Shown: one piece after another, positions 34,646 to 43,428 of the stretch | Numbering within the stretch: position 1 is the first letter of the stretch | How the letters are laid out: each line of letters starts with the position of its first letter | Source: Streptomyces tauricus | Lineage (GTDB): Bacteria > Actinomycetota > Actinomycetes > Streptomycetales > Streptomycetaceae | Direction: 5' to 3' | DNA: 64,000 nucleotides | Assembly: GCF_014650955.1 (NCBI RefSeq) | Contig: NZ_BMVY01000010.1 | Span: 186,001 to 250,000 of the forward strand | Translations under genes and position numbers: made by a program | Notes under the pieces: generated by a model | The model's input: the letters and a program-made list of their open reading frames with translations, nothing else | Told to the model about the DNA's origin: nothing | Databases searched by the model: none

Positions 34646-34651
34646 CATGCT

Positions 34652-34799
34652 CGCTGTCGTCGCAGGGGAATCCGGTGCGAATCCGGAACTGTCCCGCAAC
34701 GGTGTACTTGTACGGGATATACCCGCATGCCTCCATGTCCGCATGGCCGCGTGCCCGCGTATCGCGTACAGAAGTCAGTCCGAGGACCTGCCGACAGCG
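34652..34799 (+). ncRNA. Cobalamin (AdoCbl) riboswitch
   Basis: The conserved core GGGGAATCCGGTGCGAATCC (34667-34686) is followed by GGAACTGTCCCGCAACGGT. The B12 box AGTCAGTCCGAGGACCTGCC lies at about 34773-34792. CGCTGTCG (34652-34659) pairs with CGACAGCG (34792-34799) as closing helix P1. It sits in the 5' leader of nrdAB, where B12 represses this B12-independent class Ia reductase because the cell also has a B12-dependent class II enzyme (known in S. coelicolor). A downstream hairpin GGCCCGG/CCGGGCC (34814-34838) may be part of the switch. Confidence 0.93.
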
Positions 34800-34947
34800 C
34801 GCCCAGGCCGACCGGCCCGGGTGCATGACGTCCGGGCCTCGTGGAGTGGGCCGGTGGACGCGGAGTACCGCTGCGCAGAGCGCGTACCCCCGTGTGCCCC
34901 GATCCCCTCTCCCCCGAGGCCCCGTGCCGAGCGAGGGAGAGCCCCAC

Positions 34948-37353
34948 GTGACCATCGCGCCAGCCGATCCGGTCTCCGCGACAGCGAACCGGGACCAGCA
35001 GGACAGGGCCGAGGCCGACGGACCGGGAACCGCGCTGCTGCGGATCCTGACCGACTTCACCGCCGACCTCCCCGGCGCCGACCCCGGCCGGGTCGCCGCC
35101 GCCGCGCTGCGCGGCCGGTCCGCCGCCGCGGACACCGCGGAGCTGCGTGAGCTGGCCACGGAGGCGGCCGCCGGTCTCATCTCCGAGGACCCCGTCTACT
35201 CGAAGCTGGCCGCCCGCCTGCTGACCGTCGGCATCGCCGAGGAGGCCGCCTCGCAGGGCGTGCGCTCCTTCTCCGAGTCGGTCGCCGTCGGTCACCGCGA
35301 GGGCCTGATCGCCGACCGCACGGCCGAGTTCGTACGCCTTCACGCGGCCCGGCTCGACACGCTGATCGATCTGGCGGGCGACGACCGCTTCGGCTACTTC
35401 GGTCTGCGCACCCTGCACAGCCGGTATCTGCTGCGGCACCCGATCACGCGGTCCGTCATCGAGACGCCCCAGCACTTCATGCTGCGGGTGGCGAGCGGTC
35501 TCGCCGAGGACGACACCACGCGCGCCCTCGACGAAGTCGCCTCCCTGTACCGGCTCATGAGCCGTCTCGACTACCTGCCGTCCTCCCCCACGCTCTTCAA
35601 CTCCGGTACGCGCCACCCGCAGATGTCGTCCTGCTATCTGCTCGACTCCCCGCTGGACGAGCTGGACTCCATCTACGACCGCTACCACCAGGTGGCCCGC
35701 CTCTCGAAGCACGCGGGCGGCATCGGGCTCTCGTACTCCCGGATCCGGTCACGCGGTTCGCTGATCCGCGGCACGAACGGGCACTCGAACGGCATCGTCC
35801 CGTTCCTGAAGACCCTCGACGCCTCGGTCGCCGCCGTGAACCAGGGCGGCCGGCGCAAGGGCGCCGCCGCCGTCTACCTGGAAACCTGGCACTCCGACAT
35901 CGAGGAGTTCCTGGAGCTGCGCGACAACACCGGTGAGGACGCCCGGCGTACGCACAACCTGAACCTCGCGCACTGGATCCCGGACGAGTTCATGCGCCGG
36001 GTGAACGAGAACCGCGACTGGTCGCTGTTCTCGCCCTCGGACGTGCCCGAGCTGGTCGATCTGTGGGGCGACGCGTTCGACGCCGCCTACCGCGCGGCCG
36101 AGGAGGCCGGGCTCGCGAAGAAGACCATTCCGGCCCGTGATCTGTACGGCCGCATGATGCGTACCCTCGCGCAGACCGGCAACGGCTGGATGACCTTCAA
36201 GGACGCCGCCAACCGCACCGCCAACCAGACGGCCCTGCCCGGCCACACCGTCCACTCCTCGAACCTGTGCACCGAGATCCTGGAGGTCACCGACGACGGG
36301 GAGACCGCCGTCTGCAACCTCGGGTCGGTCAACCTGGGCGCCTTCGTGGACGCCGACGCGCAGGACATCGACTGGGAGCGGCTCGACGCGACCGTCCGTA
36401 CCGCCGTCACCTTCCTCGACCGGGTCGTCGACATCAACTTCTACCCGACCGAGCAGGCGGGTCGCTCCAACGCCAAGTGGCGTCCGGTGGGCCTCGGCGC
36501 GATGGGCCTCCAGGACGTCTTCTTCAAGCTGCGGCTGCCGTTCGACTCCCCGCAGGCGCGCGCCCTGTCCACCCGGATCGCCGAGCGGATCATGCTCGCC
36601 TCGTACGAGGCGTCCGCCGACCTCGCCGAGCGCAACGGGCCGCTGCCCGCCTGGGAGAAGACCCGTACGGCCCAGGGTGTGCTGCACCCGGACCACTACG
36701 ACGTCGAGCTGAACTGGCCGGAGCGCTGGGCGGCCCTGCGGGAGCGGATCGCCTCCGTCGGCATGCGCAACTCGCTGCTGCTGGCCATCGCGCCGACCGC
36801 CACCATCGCGTCCATCGCGGGCGTGTACGAGTGCATCGAGCCGCAGGTCTCCAACCTGTTCAAGCGCGAGACGCTGTCCGGTGAGTTCCTCCAGGTCAAC
36901 TCGTACCTGGTGGCCGAGCTGAAGAAGCTCGGCGTGTGGGACGCGCAGACCCGCGAGGCGCTGCGCGAGTCGGGCGGCTCGGTGCAGGGCTTCACCTGGG
37001 TCCCGCAGGACGTGCGTGACCTTTACCGCACGGCGTGGGAGATCCCGCAGCGCGGCCTGATCGACATGGCCGCCGCCCGGACCCCGTTCCTGGACCAGGC
37101 GCAGTCGCTGAACCTGTTCCTGGAGACGCCGACCATCGGCAAGCTCTCCTCGATGTACGCGTACGCCTGGAAGTCGGGGCTGAAGACGACGTACTACCTG
37201 CGCTCGCGCCCGGCGACCCGGATCGCCCGCGCCGCCCAGGGCCAGCAGGCCCAGGCCCAGCCCGAGAAGACCATTCCCCTTCAGCAGGCCGCCGACCCCG
37301 ACGCGGTCGCCTGCTCCCTTGAGAACCCCGAGTCCTGCGAGGCCTGCCAGTAA
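34948..37353 (+). CDS. nrdA: Class Ia ribonucleotide reductase, large subunit
   Basis: This 801-residue enzyme reduces ribonucleoside diphosphates to deoxynucleotides. Visible sites are SSCYLLDSPLDEL (first redox Cys), SNLCTEILEV (thiyl-radical Cys with Asn and Glu), AVCNLGSVNLG (second redox Cys), AIAPTATIASIAGVYECIEP, and the C-terminal shuttle cysteines in ESCEACQ. The N-terminus is short for a full ATP-cone. GTG at 34948 has GGGAGA upstream; the longer in-frame extension runs through the riboswitch. The TAA overlaps the nrdB ATG by one base. Confidence 0.95.
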   Translation: MTIAPADPVSATANRDQQDRAEADGPGTALLRILTDFTADLPGADPGRVAAAALRGRSAAADTAELRELATEAAAGLISEDPVYSKLAARLLTVGIAEEAASQGVRSFSESVAVGHREGLIADRTAEFVRLHAARLDTLIDLAGDDRFGYFGLRTLHSRYLLRHPITRSVIETPQHFMLRVASGLAEDDTTRALDEVASLYRLMSRLDYLPSSPTLFNSGTRHPQMSSCYLLDSPLDELDSIYDRYHQVARLSKHAGGIGLSYSRIRSRGSLIRGTNGHSNGIVPFLKTLDASVAAVNQGGRRKGAAAVYLETWHSDIEEFLELRDNTGEDARRTHNLNLAHWIPDEFMRRVNENRDWSLFSPSDVPELVDLWGDAFDAAYRAAEEAGLAKKTIPARDLYGRMMRTLAQTGNGWMTFKDAANRTANQTALPGHTVHSSNLCTEILEVTDDGETAVCNLGSVNLGAFVDADAQDIDWERLDATVRTAVTFLDRVVDINFYPTEQAGRSNAKWRPVGLGAMGLQDVFFKLRLPFDSPQARALSTRIAERIMLASYEASADLAERNGPLPAWEKTRTAQGVLHPDHYDVELNWPERWAALRERIASVGMRNSLLLAIAPTATIASIAGVYECIEPQVSNLFKRETLSGEFLQVNSYLVAELKKLGVWDAQTREALRESGGSVQGFTWVPQDVRDLYRTAWEIPQRGLIDMAAARTPFLDQAQSLNLFLETPTIGKLSSMYAYAWKSGLKTTYYLRSRPATRIARAAQGQQAQAQPEKTIPLQQAADPDAVACSLENPESCEACQ

Positions 37354-38423
37354 TGACCACCGCACCCGAGACGGCCGCCGAGACCGGCACGACCGAGAAC
37401 GCCGAGAAGACCGAGAAGATCGAGAAGAACCTTCTCGACCCCGGCTTCGAACTGACCCTGCGCCCCATGCGCTACCCGGACTTCTACGAGCGCTACCGGG
37501 ACGCGATCAAGAACACCTGGACCGTCGAGGAGGTCGACCTCCACTCGGACGTCTCCGACCTCGCGAAGCTGTCACCGGGTGAGCAGCACATGATCGGCCG
37601 GCTGGTCGCGTTCTTCGCGACGGGCGACTCGATCGTCGCGAACAACCTGGTGCTGACGCTGTACAAGCACATCAACTCCCCCGAGGCGCGGCTCTATCTG
37701 AGCCGTCAGCTCTTCGAGGAGGCCGTGCACGTCCAGTTCTATCTGACGCTGCTCGACACCTATCTGCCCGATCCGGCGGACCGGGCGGCGGCCTTCGACG
37801 CCGTCGAGAGCATTCCGTCCATCCGCGAGAAGGCCGAGTTCTGCTTCAAGTGGATGGACTCGGTCGAGAAGCTGGACCGGCTGGAGACGAAGGCCGACCG
37901 GCGCCGCTTCCTGCTGAACCTGATCTGCTTCGCCGCGTGCATCGAGGGCCTGTTCTTCTACGGGGCCTTCGCGTACGTCTACTGGTTCCGCAGCCGGGGC
38001 CTGCTGCACGGCCTCGCGACCGGCACCAACTGGGTGTTCCGCGACGAGACGATGCACATGAGCTTCGCCTTCGAGGTCGTGGACACCGTCCGCAAGGAGG
38101 AGCCGGAGCTCTTCGACGAGGAGCTCCGGCAGCAGGTGACCGACATGATGCGCGAGGCCGTGGAGGCCGAGCTGCAGTTCGGGCGCGACCTGTGCGGTGA
38201 GGGCCTGCCCGGTATGAACACCGAGTCGATGCGGCAGTACCTGGAGTGCGTGGCCGACCAGCGGCTGCAGCGCCTCGGCCTCGCCCCGGTGTACGGCTCC
38301 GAGAACCCCTTCTCCTTCATGGAGCTGCAGGGGGTTCAGGAGCTGACCAACTTCTTCGAGCGCCGGCCCTCGGCGTACCAGGTGGCGGTGGAGGGGACGG
38401 TCGACCTCGACGAGGACTTCTGA
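37353..38423 (+). CDS. nrdB: Class Ia ribonucleotide reductase, small subunit
   Basis: This 356-residue ferritin-like R2 protein builds the diiron-tyrosyl radical used by NrdA. Metal ligands are seen in FATGDSIVANN (Asp), QLFEEAVHVQFY (Glu, His), CIEGLFFYGAF (Glu) and RDETMHMSFAF (Glu, His). The N-terminus has an EK-rich stretch (ENAEKTEKIEKN). It is coupled to nrdA through TAATG. A small convergent gene overlaps its last 88 bp on the other strand. Confidence 0.95.
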   Translation: MTTAPETAAETGTTENAEKTEKIEKNLLDPGFELTLRPMRYPDFYERYRDAIKNTWTVEEVDLHSDVSDLAKLSPGEQHMIGRLVAFFATGDSIVANNLVLTLYKHINSPEARLYLSRQLFEEAVHVQFYLTLLDTYLPDPADRAAAFDAVESIPSIREKAEFCFKWMDSVEKLDRLETKADRRRFLLNLICFAACIEGLFFYGAFAYVYWFRSRGLLHGLATGTNWVFRDETMHMSFAFEVVDTVRKEEPELFDEELRQQVTDMMREAVEAELQFGRDLCGEGLPGMNTESMRQYLECVADQRLQRLGLAPVYGSENPFSFMELQGVQELTNFFERRPSAYQVAVEGTVDLDEDF

Positions 38424-38590
38424 TCCACCGAGGGGCCCTGCTGCCGCGCGGGGCCCTGCTCGGCCTCCCTGAGCTGACGGTCGACGCGCCGGTCGCGCAC
38501 GATGCCGAACACCGAAGGGAGGACGAGCAGGACGAGGATTCCGAGGACGAAGAGCATTCCGATCAGGCCTTCCAGCTGTGTCGTATTCAT
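38336..38590 (-). CDS. Small single-pass membrane protein
   Basis: This 84-residue protein begins MNTTQLEGLIGMLFVLGILV and continues through a hydrophobic helix to VFGIVRDRRVDRQLREAE, a single transmembrane segment with a charged cytoplasmic tail. The N-terminal half looks like a real short membrane protein. The C-terminal third is antisense to the nrdB 3' end and is probably unconstrained. There is no clear Shine-Dalgarno. The function is unknown. Confidence 0.5.
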   Translation of the reverse strand: MNTTQLEGLIGMLFVLGILVLLVLPSVFGIVRDRRVDRQLREAEQGPARQQGPSVDQKSSSRSTVPSTATWYAEGRRSKKLVSS

Positions 38591-38683
38591 GGACACCACT
38601 GTCGCGCCGAATACTCCTTACCGTGAGTGGCAGTACTGCCGCACACCCTCGATTTCCTGCCAGATCGGGTGCACACTGTCAGC

Positions 38684-39649
38684 ATGCTGACCAACGTGGC
38701 CGCCGTCCTGCTCAACGGCGCGCATCCCTTCGAACTCGGCGTCGTGTGCGAGGTGTTCGGCCTCGACCGCAGCGACGAGGGCCTGCCGGTGTACGACTTC
38801 GCGGTCGCCTCGGCCGAGGGGCCGACCCTCGCCACCCACGTCCCGGGCTTCACGGTCTCCACCCCGTACGGGCTCGACCGGCTGGAGGAGGCCGACCTGA
38901 TCGTCGTGCCCGCCGGGAGCCACTACATCGGGCGCACCTACCCGCCCGCGCTGCTCGACTCCCTCGTCCGGGCGGCCGACCGCGGCACCAGGGTGCTCAG
39001 CGTCTGCTCCGGGGTCTTCGTGCTCGGCGCGGCCGGCCTGCTCGACGGGCGGCGCTGCGCGGTCCACTGGCGGCACGCCGAGACACTGGCCCGGCGCCAC
39101 CCGCGCGCGAAGGTCGAACCGGACGTGCTGTACGTGGACGACGACCCGGTGATCACCTCGGCGGGCACCGCCTCCGGCATCGACGCCTGTCTGCACATCG
39201 TCCGCAAGGAACAGGGCCCGGAGGTCGCCAACAGCATCGCGCGCCGCATGATCGTGCCGCCGCACCGCGACGGCGGCCAGGCCCAGTACATCGAGCGCCC
39301 GCTGCCGCGCTCGACGTGCGACACGGTCGGCGGGGTGCTCGCCTGGATGGAGGCCCACCTCGACGAGGAGGTGACCGTCGAGCAGCTGGCCGCCCGCGCG
39401 CACATGTCGCCGCGCACCTTCGCCCGGCGCTTCCAGCAGGAGACGGGGACCACCCCGTACCGCTGGCTGCTGCGTCAGCGGGTGCTGCTGGCGCAGGAGT
39501 TGCTGGAGGCCACGGACGAGACGATGGACTTCATCGCGGACCGCACGGGGTTCGGGACGGCGGCGGCGCTGCGCCATCAGTTCGTCCGCTCGCTGGGGAC
39601 GACACCGAACGCGTACCGGCGCACGTTCAGGGGCCCGCAGGCCGCCTGA
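38684..39649 (+). CDS. nrdS: DJ-1/PfpI-like AraC-family regulator, probable NrdS
   Basis: This 321-residue protein has an N-terminal GATase1/DJ-1-like domain (about 1-185; VLSVCSGVFVLGAAGLLDGR carries the nucleophile-elbow Cys) and a C-terminal AraC double HTH (about 215-315; LAARAHMSPRTFARRFQQET, DFIADRTGFGTAAALRHQF). It follows nrdAB, as nrdS does in S. coelicolor, but is separated by 260 bp with a convergent small gene between, so it may have its own promoter. CACACT ends 6 nt before the ATG, so a leaderless start is likely. Confidence 0.85.
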   Translation: MLTNVAAVLLNGAHPFELGVVCEVFGLDRSDEGLPVYDFAVASAEGPTLATHVPGFTVSTPYGLDRLEEADLIVVPAGSHYIGRTYPPALLDSLVRAADRGTRVLSVCSGVFVLGAAGLLDGRRCAVHWRHAETLARRHPRAKVEPDVLYVDDDPVITSAGTASGIDACLHIVRKEQGPEVANSIARRMIVPPHRDGGQAQYIERPLPRSTCDTVGGVLAWMEAHLDEEVTVEQLAARAHMSPRTFARRFQQETGTTPYRWLLRQRVLLAQELLEATDETMDFIADRTGFGTAAALRHQFVRSLGTTPNAYRRTFRGPQAA

Positions 39650-39660
39650 ACGTGCGCCGG

Positions 39661-39745
39661 GAGCGGTCAGCGCGGTACGCCCGCGCTCACCTCGGTACGA
39701 GCACGCTCACCTCGGCAGGAGCCGCGCTCACCTCGGTACGGCCCT
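39661..39745 (-). repeat. Tandem duplications spanning the stop codon of the P450 gene
   Basis: Read on the minus strand, units similar to GTACCGAGGTGAGCGCGG occur three to four times. The first contains the last codons and TGA of the P450 gene (39728); the later ones follow the stop. Confidence 0.65.
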
Positions 39746-41098
39746 CAGCAGCAGCCGGTGCGGTCGCAGCGTGATGCCGACGCGCGTGGTGTCGTTCGAC
39801 TCGGACACCTGCTCCAGGCGCCAGCGCGAGGCCACCGCCGCCGTGACGAGGCCGAGCTGGGCCATCGAGAAGTGGTCGCTCGGACACTTCCGGTTGCCCA
39901 CACTGAACGGGCTCATCGCGTACTTCGGCACGTCCTTCGCGCGTTCCGGAAGCCAGCGATCGGGGTCGAACTCCAGGTTTGTGCCGTACGAACGCGCGTC
40001 GCGCTGTATCGCGTACGGACTGTAGACGATGTCGGCCCCGGCCGGAATGCGATACCCGCCGAGTACGGTTTCGGTCACGGCCCGGCGCGTCAATATCCAA
40101 ACGGCGGGACGCAACCGCATGGCCTCGACGACGACATTGTTCGTGTGGGACAGCTTCCGCACGTCCGCGAATGCGACGGGACGGCCATCGGTGACCGATT
40201 CGACCTCTTCGCGTACTCGGTCCGCCTGTTCCGGATGTTCCGCGAGGACCTGGAGAAGCCACATGATCGTGGAAGCGACGGTTTCGCTTCCGGGGGTGAG
40301 TATCGCGACCACCTGGTCGTGGATCTCCTGTTCCCCGATGGGCTCGCCATTCTCGTCCTTCGCTTCCAGCAATGCTGTCAGCAAATCGTCCGGCTTTTGA
40401 CCAGATGCACGGCGCTCGGCCACGATCTCGTCGACCAGGAGGTGCAAATCGGCCAATGCGCGGTCGAATTTACGATTGGCCGGAAGCGGAAGCCTGTAGA
40501 GCGGCCCCGCGGGAACGACCATACGGCGGTACATGCCGCGGAACACGGTGGCGAGGGCGATGCTCAGCCGCTCGGCCCGCTCGTCCATGAAGTCGCCGCG
40601 CAGCAGACAGCGGGCGGCGATGCGCACGGCGACGCGGAACGACTCCGCGGTGCAGTCGATCGTCTCGCCGGGGCGCCAGCGCTCCGCGAGGGCATGCGCC
40701 TCCTCCTCCATGATCGGCCCGTAGCCGGGGATGGCGTCCAGCCGGAAGGCGGGCTGGATCGTCCGGCGCTGACGCCGGTGCCGCGACCCGTTGGCGGTCG
40801 CCACTCCCTCCTTGCCGAGCAGGCCTTCCAGGGACTCCCACAGGGGTCCGTCGATCTTGAAGTCGGGGCTCAGGGCCAGTTCCCCGGTGAGGGCCGGCGT
40901 GGTGACGGCGTACACCGTCTTGGGGCCCAGCTTCAGCCGGACGACATCACCCTGGTCGCGCAGCCGGGAGAGGAAACCCAGCGGGTCGCGGACCAGTTTC
41001 AGGCCGTGCCCGAGGCCGGGGACGCCGCCTCCGGCGAGGGGCGGGGTGGACAGTTCTGCCGCTTGGTGTGCAGCGGACCGTACCGACTCGACGGTCAT
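39728..41098 (-). CDS. Cytochrome P450 CYP170A, albaflavenone synthase
   Basis: This 456-residue P450 has an I-helix LTPGSETVASTIMWLLQ, ExxR in VVVEAMRLRPAVW, and heme loop FSVGNRKCPSDHF with axial Cys405. Context and sequence match CYP170A1 of S. coelicolor, which oxidises epi-isozizaene twice to albaflavenone. That enzyme also has a second, terpene-synthase active site making farnesene; a DDLLTALLEAKDE stretch is present here in the region discussed for it. The ATG overlaps the stop of the upstream synthase gene (ATGA) and GGTGAG precedes it. Confidence 0.93.
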   Translation of the reverse strand: MTVESVRSAAHQAAELSTPPLAGGGVPGLGHGLKLVRDPLGFLSRLRDQGDVVRLKLGPKTVYAVTTPALTGELALSPDFKIDGPLWESLEGLLGKEGVATANGSRHRRQRRTIQPAFRLDAIPGYGPIMEEEAHALAERWRPGETIDCTAESFRVAVRIAARCLLRGDFMDERAERLSIALATVFRGMYRRMVVPAGPLYRLPLPANRKFDRALADLHLLVDEIVAERRASGQKPDDLLTALLEAKDENGEPIGEQEIHDQVVAILTPGSETVASTIMWLLQVLAEHPEQADRVREEVESVTDGRPVAFADVRKLSHTNNVVVEAMRLRPAVWILTRRAVTETVLGGYRIPAGADIVYSPYAIQRDARSYGTNLEFDPDRWLPERAKDVPKYAMSPFSVGNRKCPSDHFSMAQLGLVTAAVASRWRLEQVSESNDTTRVGITLRPHRLLLRAVPR

Positions 41099-42180
41099 TT
41101 CTCACCTGCCGCTTCGTTGTTGACGTACGGGGGTGTGGTGCGGTCGTCCCAGCTGTCGACCATGTACCGTCCCGACTCGTGGTGGAACCAGTACACGGAG
41201 CTGAACCAGTTCCGCATATTGAACAGACACGCCCGTACGGCAGCCGCTAGTTCGGCGCCACGGACGGACCCGTTGTCGATCCTTGCCGCGTACCCCAATA
41301 CCTCCTGTTCGGCGTCGAGGAATTCCGTGACACATTCCTCGACCCGTCGCCTGACTTCCTTGACCGATTCTTCGAGTCGCATTCCCTCGTGATGAATGAG
41401 ACTGATACCGAGATTGTGCACCTCGTCGCCCGCGATTTCTTTGGGCAGCGAACACAGGTCGTTGTACCAGGCGGCGAAATCCTGGCACAGCAAAGCAGCC
41501 CTCTGATACGCGGAGTTCTCCCGCACTGCGACGGGGAGTTCGTACCCGGCGCTCGGTTCGAGCAGATCGAGCCAGATCCAGTGCGCGAAGGTGTTCCGCC
41601 GCAGTTCGAGATATTCCTCGACGGTCGGGACAATGCCTGCCGCACGGTTGTGGAACTCCTGGTCGTACGCCTCTATGACCGCGTGGAAATGCTCCGCGAA
41701 GCGTGCGTTCCACCCCTCGCCCAGGAACGAGTACAGCCGGAGCACGCTGTCCGCGAACCCCGCGACCACGGGGTCCTGGTGGTGCAGATGCTCCTTCGGG
41801 GAGTCCAGAGCCGTGTGCAGCCGGATCCTGAGCAGCTCCCAGGCGGCCGGCCGGCCGTGGATGACATCGCGGTCGTGACGGTCGTCCCAGACGAAGAACC
41901 ACGCGCTGTAGTCCGCTATCGCCTGGAGAACCTCGTCCGGGGCGCCTATGTAGTAGCCCGCCATGAGGTCCGTGTAGCAAAGCCCGTCGGCATATGCCTC
42001 TACCTTCGCCGCCGACATGAGGCCCATTTCGAGGAGCCAGGCCCTGGTGTTCTCCTGGAGCCTGGGCCAATACGGATGGAGTTGACGGGGAAACTCCGCC
42101 TCGATCACCGGAAGAGAGAGCGCCGGTGGAACGAGCGCCGCAGTGTACGTCGTTGAGGTGCTCTGTGAGAAAGCAGGCAC
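41095..42180 (-). CDS. epi-Isozizaene synthase (sesquiterpene cyclase)
   Basis: This 361-residue class I terpene synthase cyclises farnesyl diphosphate to (+)-epi-isozizaene. The Asp-rich motif DDRHD is at 99-103, and the Mg-binding triad NDLCSLPKE gives N240, S244 and E248. The length and motif positions equal those of the S. coelicolor enzyme. GTG at 42180 has GAGAGGGG upstream. It is co-transcribed and translationally coupled with the CYP170 gene downstream, so the pair makes albaflavenone. Confidence 0.95.
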   Translation of the reverse strand: MPAFSQSTSTTYTAALVPPALSLPVIEAEFPRQLHPYWPRLQENTRAWLLEMGLMSAAKVEAYADGLCYTDLMAGYYIGAPDEVLQAIADYSAWFFVWDDRHDRDVIHGRPAAWELLRIRLHTALDSPKEHLHHQDPVVAGFADSVLRLYSFLGEGWNARFAEHFHAVIEAYDQEFHNRAAGIVPTVEEYLELRRNTFAHWIWLDLLEPSAGYELPVAVRENSAYQRAALLCQDFAAWYNDLCSLPKEIAGDEVHNLGISLIHHEGMRLEESVKEVRRRVEECVTEFLDAEQEVLGYAARIDNGSVRGAELAAAVRACLFNMRNWFSSVYWFHHESGRYMVDSWDDRTTPPYVNNEAAGEK

Positions 42181-42559
42181 GAACAAACCCCTCTCAGCCG
42201 CCTGTTGACGACACGCCCCTCCCGCTGTGCCGGGCGTGCGCCGTTGCGTATCCCCGCACTTCCCATTCAGCACCACAACTGACCGTTCTGGGAACGCAGT
42301 TGCTCTACTAACTAGCTCACGGTGCCGAGAATCTCCCTATGTGTGACTGAATATGGGCTGTTAAAGCGCACAAAGGATCGAACGCAGGACGCACACGCGA
42401 ACGACGCCTGGTCGGAGGGGAATCCGACCAGGCGTCGTGGGTGCGGGACGCTCACGCCCCTGCTGTCGTTCTCTGTCTCAGTCGTTCACGGCCGTTCTCA
42501 GTCGTTCGCGCCGCGGTCTCGGTCGTGCGCGCTGCGGCTCGGTCGTTCGCGGCGCGGTC
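42181..42559. other. Gap between terpene operon and def
   Basis: This 379-bp gap holds the promoter side of the terpene operon (relatively AT-rich around 42290-42390), a perfect 16-bp terminator hairpin at 42401 and the def stop-codon repeat array. No gene is seen. Confidence 0.6.
42401..42438. terminator. Perfect terminator hairpin downstream of def
   Basis: ACGACGCCTGGTCGGA (42401-42416) pairs with TCCGACCAGGCGTCGT (42423-42438), with a 6-nt loop. The 16-bp stem lies 120 bp after the def stop and before the terpene promoter region, insulating the two operons. Confidence 0.8.
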
Positions 42560-42576
42560 TCAGTCGTTCGCGACGA
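42474..42576 (-). repeat. About five tandem units spanning the def stop codon
   Basis: On the minus strand, units like GCGAACGACTGAGACCGC occur about five times at 20-22 bp spacing. The first contains the last three def codons and the TGA. Later copies carry changes such as ACGACCGAG. Confidence 0.75.
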
Positions 42577-43210
42577 CGGGGTAGCGCGGTTCGTTCTCGG
42601 CCATCTGCCGCAGCGCGTCCTTGCGCTCGCGCTTGGAGAGCCGGTCGATGTACAGGTACCCGTACAGGTGGTCCGTCTCGTGCTGGAGGCAGCGCGCGAA
42701 GTAGCCCGTGCCGCGCACCTTGATCGGGTTGCCCTTCTCGTCCTGCCCGGTGACCTCGGCGTAGTCGGGGCGAGCCAGCGGCGCGTACGCGGTCGGCACC
42801 GACAGGCAGCCCTCGTTGCTCTCGTCCAGCTGGCGCCGCTCGGCGGGCAGCTCGACGAGGACGGGGTTGCAGATCACGCCCGTGTGCCGCTTGCCCTCGT
42901 CGTCCGGGCAGTCGTAGACGAAGACCTTGAGGTCGACACCGATCTGGTTGGCGGCGAGGCCCACGCCCTCGGCGGTGTGCTGGCTGGCGAACATGTCGTC
43001 GACCAGCCGGGCGAGGTCGTCCCCGAAGTCCGTGACGTCCCTGCACTCCTTGTGCAGCACCGGGTTCCCGACGACCGTGATGGGCCGGGAGGTCCCGCGA
43101 CCGCGGTAGGCCGCCTCGCGCTCCTCCGGGTTCTCGGTGTCGATGACGAAGCCCTCGTCGTCCACGGGGAGCACTCCGGAGTGCTGCTGCTCAGTGTCCT
43201 GCTGCGCCAT
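42560..43210 (-). CDS. def: Peptide deformylase
   Basis: This 216-residue iron/zinc hydrolase removes the N-formyl group from new proteins. All three motifs are present: GVGLAANQIG, EGCLSVP (metal Cys) and QHETDHLYG (two metal His and catalytic Glu). A roughly 35-residue acidic N-terminal extension is typical of one streptomycete paralogue. ATG 43210 has an AGGAAGG somewhat far upstream. The C-terminal VVAND codons are tandemly repeated beyond the stop. Confidence 0.94.
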   Translation of the reverse strand: MAQQDTEQQHSGVLPVDDEGFVIDTENPEEREAAYRGRGTSRPITVVGNPVLHKECRDVTDFGDDLARLVDDMFASQHTAEGVGLAANQIGVDLKVFVYDCPDDEGKRHTGVICNPVLVELPAERRQLDESNEGCLSVPTAYAPLARPDYAEVTGQDEKGNPIKVRGTGYFARCLQHETDHLYGYLYIDRLSKRERKDALRQMAENEPRYPVVAND

Positions 43211-43428
43211 GACCGACGTAAGCCTTCCTCGGATAACGGGGTTGCGATGCGGTACAGGGTACGGGGCGCCCCTGACAGGGGCCGCCCCGCAGGGGCGCCT
43301 TCCGGGAGCGCGGGGCTGTGCCGGTGTGCGGCTCCGCCGCGGGGCGCGACGGGCCACGAGGGACCCGCACCACCCGACGAACGGCCACCGCGAGGCCTCC
43401 GTACCCCCGGCGGTCGCCCCCGACGCCT

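Noticed and set aside
34606..34947. Longer N-terminus for NrdA starting at 34606
   Set aside because: The in-frame extension would run through the riboswitch and lacks family similarity. GTG 34948 has a proper ribosome-binding site.
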